Shown: piece by piece, positions 47,301-58,025 of the stretch
Numbering within the stretch: the first letter of the stretch is position 1
Layout: the number at the start of each line of letters is the position of its first letter
NCBI GenBank assembly: GCA_024663395.1
Contig: JANFAH010000076.1
Span: forward strand, 124,001-188,000
Direction: 5' to 3'
DNA: 64,000 nucleotides
DNA from: Pisolithus tinctorius
Lineage: Eukaryota; Basidiomycota; Agaricomycetes; Boletales; Pisolithaceae
Position numbers and translations under genes: made by a program
Notes under the pieces: generated by a model
Told to the model about the DNA's origin: nothing
What the model saw: the letters and a program-made list of their open reading frames with translations, nothing else
The model's database searches: none

Positions 47301-47474
47301 TCTTGCTTCGCCTCGGCATCAGCGCTGTTCCGCAGATTAAGCTGCAGGTATGATATCATATACATGTATGAGGTACCTCAGCTGAATTTGTTTCTCCCTG
47401 ACTTCAGCGATCGTATACTTGGTAAAAAGTTGGTCAGGGTCGACGTTTGCTCCATTTTGTAGGTTCGTCGCCAT
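44388..47474 (-). CDS. COG1: COG1, subunit 1 of the conserved oligomeric Golgi complex
   Basis: Lobe A scaffold subunit of the tethering complex for retrograde Golgi vesicles; cytosolic, at Golgi membranes. Multi-exon minus-strand gene of roughly 850 residues. Exon 1 (47474-47377) encodes LFTKYTIAEVREKQIQL. Joining to the exon that starts at 47334 gives SADAEAKQEELRVMVGERYREL, the Vps51/COG1 N-terminal coiled coil, once the next intron is removed. Later blocks are QVLCAHTKLLLDAPEQLW, EREKYFQAAWLFLLARVV and EQFPLIQRQWESVSHFR, the last after an intron near 46.8 kb. The C-terminus ends RFPLLLIDRR, as is usual for COG1. Exon frames at 46755-45764, 45461-45048, 44975-44646 and 44642-44388 carry the remainder; several internal boundaries are approximate. 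Confidence 0.85.
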
Positions 47475-47694
47475 CGTTATCTTATTGGACCGCAGGACGA
47501 CAAGAGACACTCTGAGTACTGAGGTGGAGTGGAGGAGAGTCGTCGTCGTACTCGGCGACCTCAGACCATCGATCGGTCTGGCACTGAGGGCCTTCGAGCA
47601 AGCACACTGTACGGATTATGTAAGACGAATGACTTCGTGAACAAAACAATAAGAAAACCTGAACTACTATTTACAAAAACTAAGTAGCGACGTG

Positions 47695-49001
47695 TCATTC
47701 TTCGCTTTCCGTACTTCCTGAATCAGCGACGTCTGCCTCACTCACACTCCCTCTTTGCTCCGTGGCAAGAGGGGCAGACACTGGGGGAGATGGACGCGAT
47801 GGTTGTCCAGAAGGTCCGTTCTGGCCAGGCAAGTTACTTGACGAGTGAGCCAAGCGTTGATCCAGTGCCTTGAGAGCAAGGGCGCTGACAGAGGTTTCAA
47901 AGACACCGTCGCTTAGATTGCAGTAAACTCACCGTCGTCTTTCAGCCTCCGCTCGTGCGCCGCCAGGCACTTGACTGTACCCAGCTTCGATGTCTTGAGG
48001 AAACGATGAAGGGATCAAACGAAGGCGGGTGGCAACTTTGTAGACTGTATTGGCCAGTGCTGACACCGGAGTACTAATGCGCACAAGTTAATCGAGACAA
48101 GAGCAGTGCTGTGATGGCACACTTACTGAAGAAGTGGAGGAAACCAGCTCGTAAGAGCAAATGTTTCACTCCTGTCTCCATATGTGACCACACCACCGAG
48201 CGTGTCGGTGACGTTGCGTTTGTAGAAACGAAGATATATCCATGAAACAAACCAGCCAAATTGGATGATAATGTAAGGACACTGGAAGCCAAGCAACGTC
48301 ATGATAGTGGAAAACGTCACATATACCATCGGGAGTCTCTGCTCTGGCGTTCAGTTTGAATTCCATGCCAAAGGACGCGGCCATACCTTTACGCGAACCC
48401 TAAACAAACCGAATATCTGCACTTGATGTTCTGGTATGATTTGAGTGAAAGCCACGAGAAAGCTTGTGAAGAGTGCCATTTGGCCGTGATACTGCATGCC
48501 ATACCTAGCAATCGGCGTCAGAAACGAGGGTCCGGAAGATTGTACGGCACCACCTACAGAAACAGGTCTGCATCTCCTATCGCCGCATATTCGATCCAAT
48601 TGAAGGCAAAGACAATCAAGTTTGGACCCGTTACACATACAAGGATGAATTTTAGAATTTCAAGCGAGCCCCATAGACGTTCGAAATAGCGTGACGATGC
48701 TGGGATTACGATCAACGTGAAGGCGAGCTATGGTCAAGGTCAGAAGCTCGGAGGGAGAGCTTTACCAAATTCCATGACGTACCTCCCAGAGACTCGCCTC
48801 CACCAAAGCAGAAGATACAAATGTCCATGGGTAGAAGAGGCTTGAGCCGGGTACAAGAGTCAAATATGGTATGTAGGTGGTCTCGGCTGACCACCAGATC
48901 CAGAGGTAGAGAGAGGACAACGCGATCGTCGCAAGAGTGAAATAGCGCGTGACGGGTGGCACCGAGGTCAGATAGTGGAATGGGGTTGACAGAACGGCCA
49001 T
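47695..49001 (-). CDS. TMEM115-like (DUF1751) Golgi membrane protein
   Basis: Multi-pass membrane protein of the rhomboid-like TMEM115/DUF1751 family; the human member is a Golgi protein involved in retrograde transport and binds the COG complex. Six exons on the minus strand; about 370 residues. Exon 1 starts MAVLSTPFHYLTSVPPVTR and holds two hydrophobic segments and the FYPWTFVSSALVE motif. Exon 2 has SSRYFERLWGSLEILKFI, the family's hallmark. Further membrane segments follow (HGQMALFTSFLVAFTQIIP, YIIIQFGWFVSWIYLRFY) and then GDRSETFALTSWFPP. The C-tail is disordered and acidic (GSTESEE). It sits downstream of COG1, on the same strand, about 220 bp apart. That pairing fits the known COG link, but adjacency alone proves nothing. 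Confidence 0.8.
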
Positions 49002-49187
49002 TTTTGAGGATGTCGCCTACTGGATCATCAAGCAATGCCCTCCTCCGCGAGAATTTGATGGTCGCAAGCCCCGTGCCCAGACCCAAAGCCCTTTTCACGG
49101 CGGGACGAGTTGGATGGCAGCCTTGTTTGGCTCTGTTTGCCAGCACAGCGGAACAGAGTCGGGTTACGTCAGCACATCCTCTTGTTC
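49002..49187. promoter_or_regulatory. Bidirectional promoter, TMEM115-like / FAM32A-like
   Basis: 186 bp between divergent start codons; both promoters must lie here. Confidence 0.5.
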
Positions 49188-49741
49188 ATGGCCGACTACG
49201 ACTTTCGCCCGGGAGGCTCACTCAAGTTCAAGGGTGGCGTCGCGGAGGGCGGGATTGTCAAGAAGTACGTGCATTTCTTGACTCACAGCCTTTGTTCTTA
49301 TATTATCAGGAAGAAGAAGGGCAAGTCGCGATCGCAGGTTGATGACAGCCAGGACAGAGAACGACAGCGAGATAAGCATCGACTAGGTAGCGAGGGCGTC
49401 GAACCTGTACCGGGTTCCGCCTCAGGCAGCAACCGTGGCTCCCCCGCTTTGTCTGGCAAGGATGACAAAAAGACGGAAGCGGAACGACGGTTTGAGGAAG
49501 TCCAGCGGCGACGAGTAAGCCCGAGACTCGGATGGGAGATCTATGACTCACTTCCTCGTGCTTGCTAGCTCGCAGCCAAGGTCGCGAAACATGCTCGCAA
49601 GACTCACAAAGACCGGGTTAATGAATTTAACGCTAAATTGGAAGCGCTTAGCGAGCACCACGATATCCCCAAGGCATGTGCACCTCACCATCTTCTCATG
49701 TGCAGGCACTTACAGCGAGTTTCTAGGTTGGTCCTGGGTAA
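49188..49741 (+). CDS. FAM32A-like spliceosomal protein
   Basis: 133 residues in four exons (49188-49264, 49310-49514, 49569-49673, 49727-49741). Starts MADYDFRPGGSLKFKGG, then a Lys-rich stretch (KKKKGKSR), a helical ERRFEEVQRRRLAAKVAKHA, and THKDRVNEFNAKLEALSEH followed by the family ending HDIPKVGPG. The human FAM32A C-terminal tail enters the spliceosome active site and helps exon ligation; conservation of the tail suggests the same role here. The last exon encodes only VGPG and a stop. Its intron (49674-49726) begins with GC after AAG, because reading through or splicing elsewhere destroys the conserved ending. This is one of the clearest GC-AG introns in the window. Confidence 0.85.
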
Positions 49742-50020
49742 GACATGCCCACTCATGGGGGGAGCCCCCTTGCTCCCTTTTCCAACCCCCGAGCACCTCC
49801 CCGTTGTCTCAGCTGGTATTTTTGTGATATATCCTGTCGTTCCGCCCGTCATGTACTATCCTACCGTCGAGAATATACACTGGATACAGGAAAGGGTGGA
49901 GCGGAGTTACTTATTGTGAGATATTTGGCGTGCTGCTGTTGATATAAGTAGACACGGATTAACGGCGCACAAGCCCGTGACAACTCTCTTAACCACATTC
50001 TACTTACACTTGGCTGCAAC

Positions 50021-52130
50021 ATGTCTGCAGCGCAGCAGCTCGAAAAGAAAGGGCATATCTGTCCACCCTCAAATGCTAAGCATCCATCCGATAGATGGGA
50101 GTCACTCTTCGTATACTCCTTTATATGCAGGTTCACAAATCTGCGTGGCAAGGTCGAGGGGCTGGAAACTCCAATGGAGTGAGTGTTCATCGGTTGATAT
50201 GCTCACTCTCTACTTCAAATATAACACGCGATTTCCTCCGATTGCAGCTTCGAGAATGCGCTGCTTCCCCGCGAACCCGATCCGATGCTCTCTAGGATAC
50301 TACAGCAGTTCATCCTCAATTTGCGACCACAGACGCGTAACCTGAGGTAAGTGCATGTGCCACAGCTGAGCTGTGCAGCGGAGATACTCGACGTTGGAAC
50401 CATTTTTCAGTGTAGACCAAATATCCTCTACAGTCTCCAACGTTCTTTCAGAAGCCTTCAAGAGCTCAGAAAGAACGGTGTTCTGGGACGACCAGCTGGG
50501 GGCAAACGTGGACCCTTTCGCCAAACTGGAAGGTGGTATTTTTACCGCCGATTGGGATCTCAAAGTGTGTGACATTTCGTAATTTCTACGCAATAACCCC
50601 TAAACGCGTCCCTTGTTGTTCGGGAACAGCTCAAAATTTTACGCCAACTGGTGGAACTACAACTACAGCACTCTCAGGAGATCAAGGGCGTTATCGATCG
50701 CTCGTGGGGCGTGACGCAAAATAAGTACAAAAAAAAGGACGCCACAAATGCCCCGCCCGAACCAGCGGACGCAAAGAGTCGGGAGAACCTGCAACTCGTT
50801 CCTATCGGACAGGACTGTGTACGAAAGCGCTACTGGGTTGTGGATGGTCCGTGTGTCTTTCATTTTTCACCCCACTACCTATTTGCGTGTATTTGGTGCA
50901 GAGGCCGCATTTTTTTGACTTCATGATTCCGGCGTTAGCCGTTCTGGATGAATTTTCCGCTGACCGCCACTTTGATCTATCTCAGATTCGCCACGGATAT
51001 ATGTGTCAACCAACCCTTGGAAGGTCACGGCGACATTCCAGACCGTGTCTTCAACGCGCGAGGAATACCTCGCCGTGATACAAAGTCTGAAGGCCTCCGC
51101 TCCACAAGGCGCGAAGAAAAACAAGATTGAACAGGCTCATGTTGCTTTAATACAGGCTCTAGAGAGTCGTGTCGAAGCCGTCGAGGCTGAACTAGCGGTA
51201 AGTCGCGTTCCGTTGCGTGAATGCAGTTAGTTCAGAGAAAGGGTACATGCTGTGTGTTGGATATTTCGCTGACATGATCTCGATTAGCGTGTTCAAAGGG
51301 TCCGCCGAAAGATCGAGCAGAGACATGTCCTCATGGCCCAGGCAGAAATTAGAGAAACTCGGACACGCCGTCAGACACGCCGTCCGGACTACGTATACAA
51401 CGACATGGAGAGCGGCGAGGCAAGTCAATCGCCGAGGGGTAATACTAATTCACCGCTAATACTTGGACCTTCGCCCCAGGATGACGCTGATGAATACGCA
51501 TTCGAGGAGGATGACGATGACGAATTCGAACGCACAGATGGTTCCCATTCTCGTGAGAAACGGTCTACTCGCCGCGCAACGGGCCTGCAAGCGCAACGGA
51601 GATCTACGAGGGTTACAAGAGGCAAGCGCCCTTCGCCAGAATTTTCAGCACACGAATGGCGGGGTGAAAGACGGTCGACTCGCCTTGGAACGTCGGAAGA
51701 CATGCAACTCGACCGTCCGCCTAAGCGAGCCCGAACAGAGGAGAGCGGGTCGAGTCCTGGGTCTGCTGCTGCAGGGAATATTCTCGCGCCATCCACAACT
51801 AATGGCAGTTCGAAGCCTAAGACGGACGGTGCTGCGGCAGTAAAACCAACCGAGATTGCGGTTGAGCAGGTTGGCGGAAAGAAAAAGAGCAAGTATTGGT
51901 TTTACGCGGTGGAGCCTATCCATCCGTCAGCGACGAATGGGAGAACGACCGTGACCGGCAGCACAGCTTTGACCGCTACAAATGGCCACCATCACAACGG
52001 AGATATGGGACCTCCCGCAACTAACGACGGTCAATTTGCCACAGTCAACAGACACGGGGAAGACATGGATTTAGATGGGTCCACTGATGATAGTCCACCG
52101 CCTTTACCGGAACAGCCAAGGCCACACTGA
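50021..52130 (+). CDS. DDT/WHIM-type chromatin-remodelling-associated protein
   Basis: Nuclear protein of about 540-560 residues in roughly eight exons. The N-terminal third reads as a DDT-like helical region (WESLFVYSFICRFTNLRGK, FENALLPREPDPMLSRILQQ). The WHIM1 motif follows: ADWDLKLKILRQLVELQLQ, then the RSWGV segment. The block QDCVRKRYWVVDDSPRIYVS joins across a long intron near 50838-50985 and matches the WHIM2/3 region. WHIM motifs link ISWI-type remodelers to DNA between nucleosomes. The C-terminal 250 residues are disordered with acidic runs (EEDDDDEFE) and basic patches (RRSTRVTRGKRP). A 60-nt stretch at 51420-51479 could be a GC-AG intron or 20 in-frame codons. Which remodeler it serves is unknown. 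Confidence 0.7.
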
Positions 52131-52565
52131 TTTTTTGATACGGTTTTTCCCCAGGAGCCACTTCCTTTCCAAGCATTCCCCTACAGGTTGTATTTCATCT
52201 TTCATCCATACCACCTACCAGCATTGGTTTAAGCATACTATAGTCAGTCACTTTATTCTCTTACACGACGTTATCATACATCTCAGCCGTTCTAACGATG
52301 TCAATGTTATTCCATGCTCTCGTAGTAATTTATGCACTTGTCCGACCTGTCCCTGGTCTTGCTCAGCGTTGCGGGACCAATACATGACTCCGATAGTTGA
52401 AAGAAAACTGACTTGGATGGGATGGCATCGATGGGATTTCGAAATTTGGGGGACGTCGGTGCTTCTTGGCGAGTTGTGAGGCTGGGTTATGTAAACGTCT
52501 CATTGTCAGTGGCTGTAATAGTTGGCTTGACGCACTCCCAAAAACTATCCGCTCGTCATCACTTG
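52131..52565. other. Intergenic, WHIM gene to MIP gene
   Basis: 435 bp without a gene. It holds the 3' end of the WHIM gene and the MIP promoter. Confidence 0.45.
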
Positions 52566-55038
52566 ATGATAGCCAGACTAACTCAAAATGTTTCTTGGAA
52601 GCTTCTCAGGCCTTCGTTTCGCTCCAGGGTCTGCCGGAGTAATATTGCGGTCCGCAAGTCGTCAACGCTGACACCAATTATACCGCCTTCACCAGACGAC
52701 TTTGATCTGGTGTCTCTCTTCGATCAGCCTCAGTGCAACCACAGGACGCGACCAGTCTCCGTGACTGGGATATTCCAGCATACGCATTTGACGACGCCTT
52801 CAGCTTTCACCGCGTTAGCTGACTCAACCTTGGTACGCGCCCAGCTACTGACGGCACGCATTCTGCGCGCCGCACAGTCGCGAAGCGAGCTTTTCAAGGT
52901 CGTCAAAAACCTAGACAGGCTCAGCGATTTACTTTGTGGCGTCATTGACCTTGCTGAGCTCCTCCGAAATGCCCATCCCGATCCACAATGGGTGCAGTCC
53001 GCTAACGACAGTTACGAGAAGCTGTGCGAGTACATGAACGTGCTGAACACAAACGTTGGCTTGTATGAGGCGAGTGGGCCCTTCGCACTGTAAGCTTGTC
53101 GCTTACGGTGCATTCAGGTTCTTGACGTGGTGTTGCATGACCCTGAAATCGTCAAGTCACTCGGTCCGGAGGCTTATCAGACTGCGCTTATATTTTGGCG
53201 TGATTTTGAGAAGTCGGCCATACGATTGCCACCGGAAAGCAGAGAGAAGTTCGTATCCCTCTCCTCTGAAATCCTATCCCTTGGACACGAATTCGTCAAT
53301 CAGGCTTCCGCTCCAAGGCCGGCTGCATTAATTGACGCGTCAGAACTGGAGGGCCTGAAGGATACTGGCATGGGCGCCAGGCTTCAACGGCAAGCTTCTT
53401 CCACGCAAAAGAGTTTACTGGTGTATCCCGGATCTCACCAGGCTTATATGATCATGAGATCCGCGCCGTTAGAATCGCCGCGCAAAAAGCTATACGTGGC
53501 TGCGCATTCAAGTACGCCTCGGCAGATTGAATGCTTGGAGAGGCTTTTGCGCGCACGAGCTGAGTTGGCATGCTTAGTTGGTTGGGATAGTTATGCTGGT
53601 ATGGTTCTTCACGACAAGATGGCCAAGACTCCGGGTGGGTGATTCAGTGGACTGACGGTCAGTTTATTCCTAAACCTTGGAATTGTCATTGCAGAGAACG
53701 TGAACTACTTCCTGGACACGTTTTTAGATCGGACGGCTGTCCATGCGCAGGAAGCTTTACATGCTCTGAGGCTCCGCAAGCAATCCCATCTCAAGACTAC
53801 GTCATTGCCCGTCATTCAGGCTTGGGATAGATCGTACTACTGTCCTCCGGAACCTCCAGAGCCACCGATTCCACTTCCTCCACTCTCCCTCGGACGGGTT
53901 TTTATGGGCCTGTCACGCCTGTTCAAGCATCTATACGGTATATGGCTGCGGCCATCAGAGGTTCTTCCTGGTGAAGTCTGGCATCCGGATGTGCGCAAAG
54001 TAGAGGTTGTAGATGAGGAACATGGGGTCATTGGCTGGATATATGCCGATCTTTTTGCGCGAAACGGAAAAGCGTGTGGAGCTGCCCATTATACGGTGAG
54101 GTGTTCACGGCGCACTGACGACGATGACGAAGCAGGTGACCTTAGAATGAGCGGTGTGGAGGAGGGGCTGCTGGAGGCCTCACAAAGCTTTGAGCTCGTG
54201 AAGCGACATAGGCTACGTGGTGTCCAAGGAGAATACCAGCTTCCTCTTGTCGTGCTACTATGCGAATTTAGTCGGCCTTCAGTTCACTCTGGACCAACTA
54301 TTCTCGAGTGGCACGAGGTGCAGACTCTTTTCCATGAAATGGGCCACGCCATGCACTGTGAGCTCTTGTATCAGGGTGTGTACGATTTCTAATGCAGTTT
54401 TGTCTCGTGTAGCAATGATCGGCCGCACCGAGTACCACAATGTGTCAGGTACCCGTTGTGCGACTGATTTCGTCGAGCTGCCATCCATTCTCATGGAACA
54501 CTTCCTCAGCTCACCAACCGTGCTCTCACTTTTCGACACCAACGGCTTTTCGACGGATAGCCAAACTGGTAACAACCACCGAGATCCATGCCACTTCATT
54601 GACACGCACAGCAGTGTATTGCTTTCGGTGCTTGACCAAATATACCACTCCCCATTGGCTTTAGATTCGGAATTCGACTCTACTGCGGTCCTTGCGTACT
54701 TAACCAATACGCGTAGTTTGATTCCACACACGCCAGGGACTTCCTTCCAGACGCAATTTGGTCATCTTTTTGGTTATGGGGCAACGTATTATTCGTACCT
54801 CTTCGACCGCGCGATTGCATCGTATGTTTGGCGGCACATATTTTCGTCAAGCCCTGTCGAGCGGGAACTGGGAGAAAGGTACAAGCGAGAAGTATTGTCT
54901 TACGGAGGTGGAAAAAATCCCTGGCTTATGTTAAGTGCATTGCTTAAACTGCCGGCATTGGAGGGTGGAGACGCAGCAGCTATGCAGACTGTTGGTCAAT
55001 GGGGGATAGACGATAGCAGTGTTTCCAGCCGCCATTAA
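52566..55038 (+). CDS. mip: Mitochondrial intermediate peptidase (M3 metallopeptidase, OCT1/MIP)
   Basis: Zinc peptidase of the mitochondrial matrix that removes an octapeptide from imported precursors after the main processing peptidase. Four exons (52566-53069, 53118-53634, 53695-54357, 54413-55038) give 769 residues, the usual size. An Arg/Ser-rich presequence starts [20 protein letters not shown]. The zinc site HEMGH sits in [10 protein letters not shown] at the end of exon 3. It is followed across the intron by [20 protein letters not shown] and [11 protein letters not shown], a very conserved M3 stretch. The first intron (53070-53117) must begin with GC to keep the frame (LYE then [12 protein letters not shown]). 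MIP is the classic flanking gene of the homeodomain mating-type locus in Agaricomycetes; here its stop is 889 bp from the HD1 stop. Confidence 0.95.
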
Positions 55039-55927
55039 CGTCATCAGGATTGTAGAACCACCTTAGCACCAACATTCAATCATGAACGATCTAATTTGAT
55101 CGTAATTTTGGGCTCGAAGTGCAACTAGGAGGTTGTAGGGTTGATGCTCAGCACAGACTAGGGGATACACGTGCAGTGCAAGGCCGTCGGTAGTCGGACA
55201 GAGCACGCCTCCTCGAGCGAACAATATGGTCTAATTGCTTTATGCCAGGACGCGTGAGCAAGTCCTGGTCTGTGAGGACCTTCGTAACACTCTCCCGTTC
55301 CGGACCGCCGGTCCTGAGCATGTCCGGAGGTAACGATGGGCAATGCATTTGCACGATTAAGGTTGTTCACAGTGGTTTCTCTCCATTTTTAAGATGCTTG
55401 GTTTGCTTTCGATGTGTGATCGTTGGCGACTGGGATTGTCTTTTAGTTTTCGTTGAAGTGAGATGTGATAAGGTGATTTTCGCTGGTTTCTGTGGTTCGT
55501 TTCTGAGATTTTAACTCCTGGTTATAGATGTCTTTGTTGACGGAAAGCAATGACCATGTCATGGTTCCTCAGAGCAATATAGTGTATTGTTTAGTGTGAG
55601 ACGTCCCCGCAGATGGGGGCGAGAATAGTATAGAATATGCATATCTTCATCAACACTCTGCATATCAGGGTTTCCAACAAGGTGTTATAAGTCTGCAAAA
55701 GATCGTGATCCTTTTCAAGCACGATAAAAAATCACCGCGTCCTGGAGTGGCCGGAGGGTAGGTTTATAGATACAATTTGAAAAATACACATAAAAAACAT
55801 AGGTTGCAAATGAGGGAAAGCAGGTGGAGCAGCAGCAAGACAGCGATCACTAGTGAGTGACTAGCAACATTCGACGGTGGAACGCCAATGACGCATATTT
55901 ATGAATAAAGATAATAGAGTTACGATA
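55039..55927. other. Intergenic, MIP to HD1
   Basis: 889 bp between the convergent 3' ends of the peptidase and HD1 genes. No frame with homeodomain features and no repeat seen. In many mushrooms this is where mating-type-specific divergence begins. Confidence 0.45.
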
Positions 55928-57816
55928 TCAAGCACCAACAGGCAAACCAATATCCCCGAGGACAAAGGCTCCCTGGCTGTCTACCAGGGGATGTGGCACC
56001 GAGAGGTCGGGGAACTCAAAAAAGCCAAGCTCAGAAGACGCATGGGTGCCGACACTCTCAGCCTGAGAGGTGGATTCGCAAAGTGTTACCCAATCGTCAA
56101 GGGGTGATACACTTCCCGCGGACAGCGCAAATTGGTGCTCAGGGAAGAGCTGGAGGTCTGATGAACGTATGTTCGGCAGTGTATCTTCACAAGCCTCATT
56201 TCCAGAGGGTAAGAAGAGATTGTCAAAGCCACTGAAATCGCCACTACGTTCCTGTACATCTTGCAGCACAGCCTCGGAGGACGTCAGTGGTGAATGCATC
56301 ACTGATATTCCATGAGTGAAGAAAGGTTGGAAAGTAACTAGTACTCACAATGGGGCTCGCTTGGGACCAAAGCTGAAGGTATCGAATATCCACCAAACAA
56401 AACTTCCCATTGCGCAGAAGGGTCAAGATCTGGGCATTCGACAGGAGCAGGAAGGTCGAAAAGTGTTCGAAAATTCGTTTGAAACCAATTCTCGATATCA
56501 CTTTCATTTGATATTGTTCGAGGAAGCGGATCGGAAACCACCTGAGCGCGAGGCGTAACAGGTAAACCGTGTGGCCGGTTGGGAATGTTACGTCGGACGC
56601 CTTCGGAAAGCCGCCGCTTGCGGGAACGAGGCAATACACAACTAGCTTGCGCTTCTAACGAAGGGGATGGAGGCTCGCTTGCATCAATACTTGGAGTTGG
56701 AAAAGGGCAAACGCTGGGTCAATTTCAGTTCAACGAAGTGCCAATTACAATGTGTTACGTGCCATAAACGTTTCGGGCGCTCGGTGTGGGTAGCACACTG
56801 ATTTCCTGATAGACTCATTCTGCGTTTGCGGCCAGCTAGGGCAGGAGGAGCAACATCTTGATCTTCATCATCGCTTTCGTCTGATAACGAAGGGACAAGA
56901 GTAGGTATGGCTGATGCTGGAGGCGGCGGGGACGAGAAGGGGGAAGGATATGTCGTTTCGGAGCGCCAGTTTTCGCGGTGTGTATGCGCCTCCGCTTCTT
57001 TTCCGCATATTCCTTGCCGCGCGTTGTCTTCAGCAAGTGTCTGTCCGCCATATTCCGTGACATCCGCAGGAGCATCAAGGTCTTTGGCGTGAGTGCTCCT
57101 ACCGACCATCGACGAATATAGTCCCTCAGCATTGGCCTTGATAGCAGCGAAAGCCTGAATTGTCGCCGTGGGCAATGGACGTGCTGGGTCTGGTCGAATG
57201 AGAGCACGGTATGCAGCATCCAGGGCATCGGTTCTGCAATTATGAAATTGCTCACGACACAAAGATGTCCAACCAATGCGGCGCCGCGCATTTATGAACC
57301 AAGTATTCACTGAATTCTGCGAACACCGGTGGGTGTTAGCGACACACGCTTTAAATTGCGTTGAGGGATATGGGTTATGTATGTTCTCAAGCAACCAATT
57401 GTGAACCGTTTCGATAAAAGCAATGGGTCTTGGAAATCAGAATTAAAAAACGTGAGAACTTCGATGTGCAGTAAGACAGACCTCTGTTCGCTTGATTGCG
57501 GTGAAGCTGATGTGACAGAAACATTGTTTGGCCCGTTCAAAATGTCCTCCACAACACCTGCCCACTCAGCCGTAAGCAATTTTTGCTCTTGTTGCACCTC
57601 GAGGTAACATTGTGCGATCGTAGCGATGCGCGAAGCCATGACATCCGCCAATGCAAGCGTGTCCTTTGAAAGTTCACCTCGCGCTTTCATACTGGAAATG
57701 TCGGCCTGTAATTTTGACCACGTAGAATGGAAGGGCGACAAGAGGTTCTCATCCCATAAAGCAGACAACAGTCCCCGCTCGGCATCGATGAGTCGTTGGC
57801 GTAGTTCAGCGTCCAT
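55928..57816 (-). CDS. HD1: HD1 homeodomain mating-type protein (matA)
   Basis: 567 residues in four exons (57816-57482, 57428-56799, 56713-56349, 56301-55928); every phase agrees. Residues 1-110 are helical (ELRQRLIDAERGLLSALW) and correspond to the variable region that decides self versus non-self pairing with HD2. The homeodomain covers about residues 112-166: a proline-containing loop after helix 1 (ENIHNPYPS) and the recognition helix NTWFINARRRIGW, the atypical WFxNxRRR form of HD1 proteins. After it come an acidic region (DESDDEDQD) and a bipartite basic nuclear signal (RSRKRRLSEGVRR, about residue 350), as expected because HD1 supplies nuclear import for the heterodimer. The C-terminus is acidic and hydrophobic, a likely activation region. 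Divergent from HD2 with 209 bp between start codons. Confidence 0.93.
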
Positions 57817-58025
57817 AGTTGATAGTTGAGAGTAACGATAGTGATACGGGCGCCCACAACAGGCGGGCAATTTGAGAATCTTGGACAATGCGGAGTTCGA
57901 AACGCAGTTGAACGATAAACGAATCCTGACTTTGGTTCCCCATTTTCAAGGTCCGCATTGTCCTTTGTAAACTCATATCGTCACACGCGTCAATCATTTT
58001 GAGACTCGTTAACGCACCAGCATTC
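57817..58025. promoter_or_regulatory. Shared HD1/HD2 promoter
   Basis: The 209-bp gap between the divergent HD1 and HD2 start codons contains both promoters. In Agaricomycetes such gaps are allele-specific. I could not pin down an HD-heterodimer binding site (hsg-like) by eye. Confidence 0.6.

Noticed and set aside
57999..58025. Upstream extension of HD2 starting at 57999
   Set aside because: It begins with TTG, not ATG; the first ATG in frame is at 58026.
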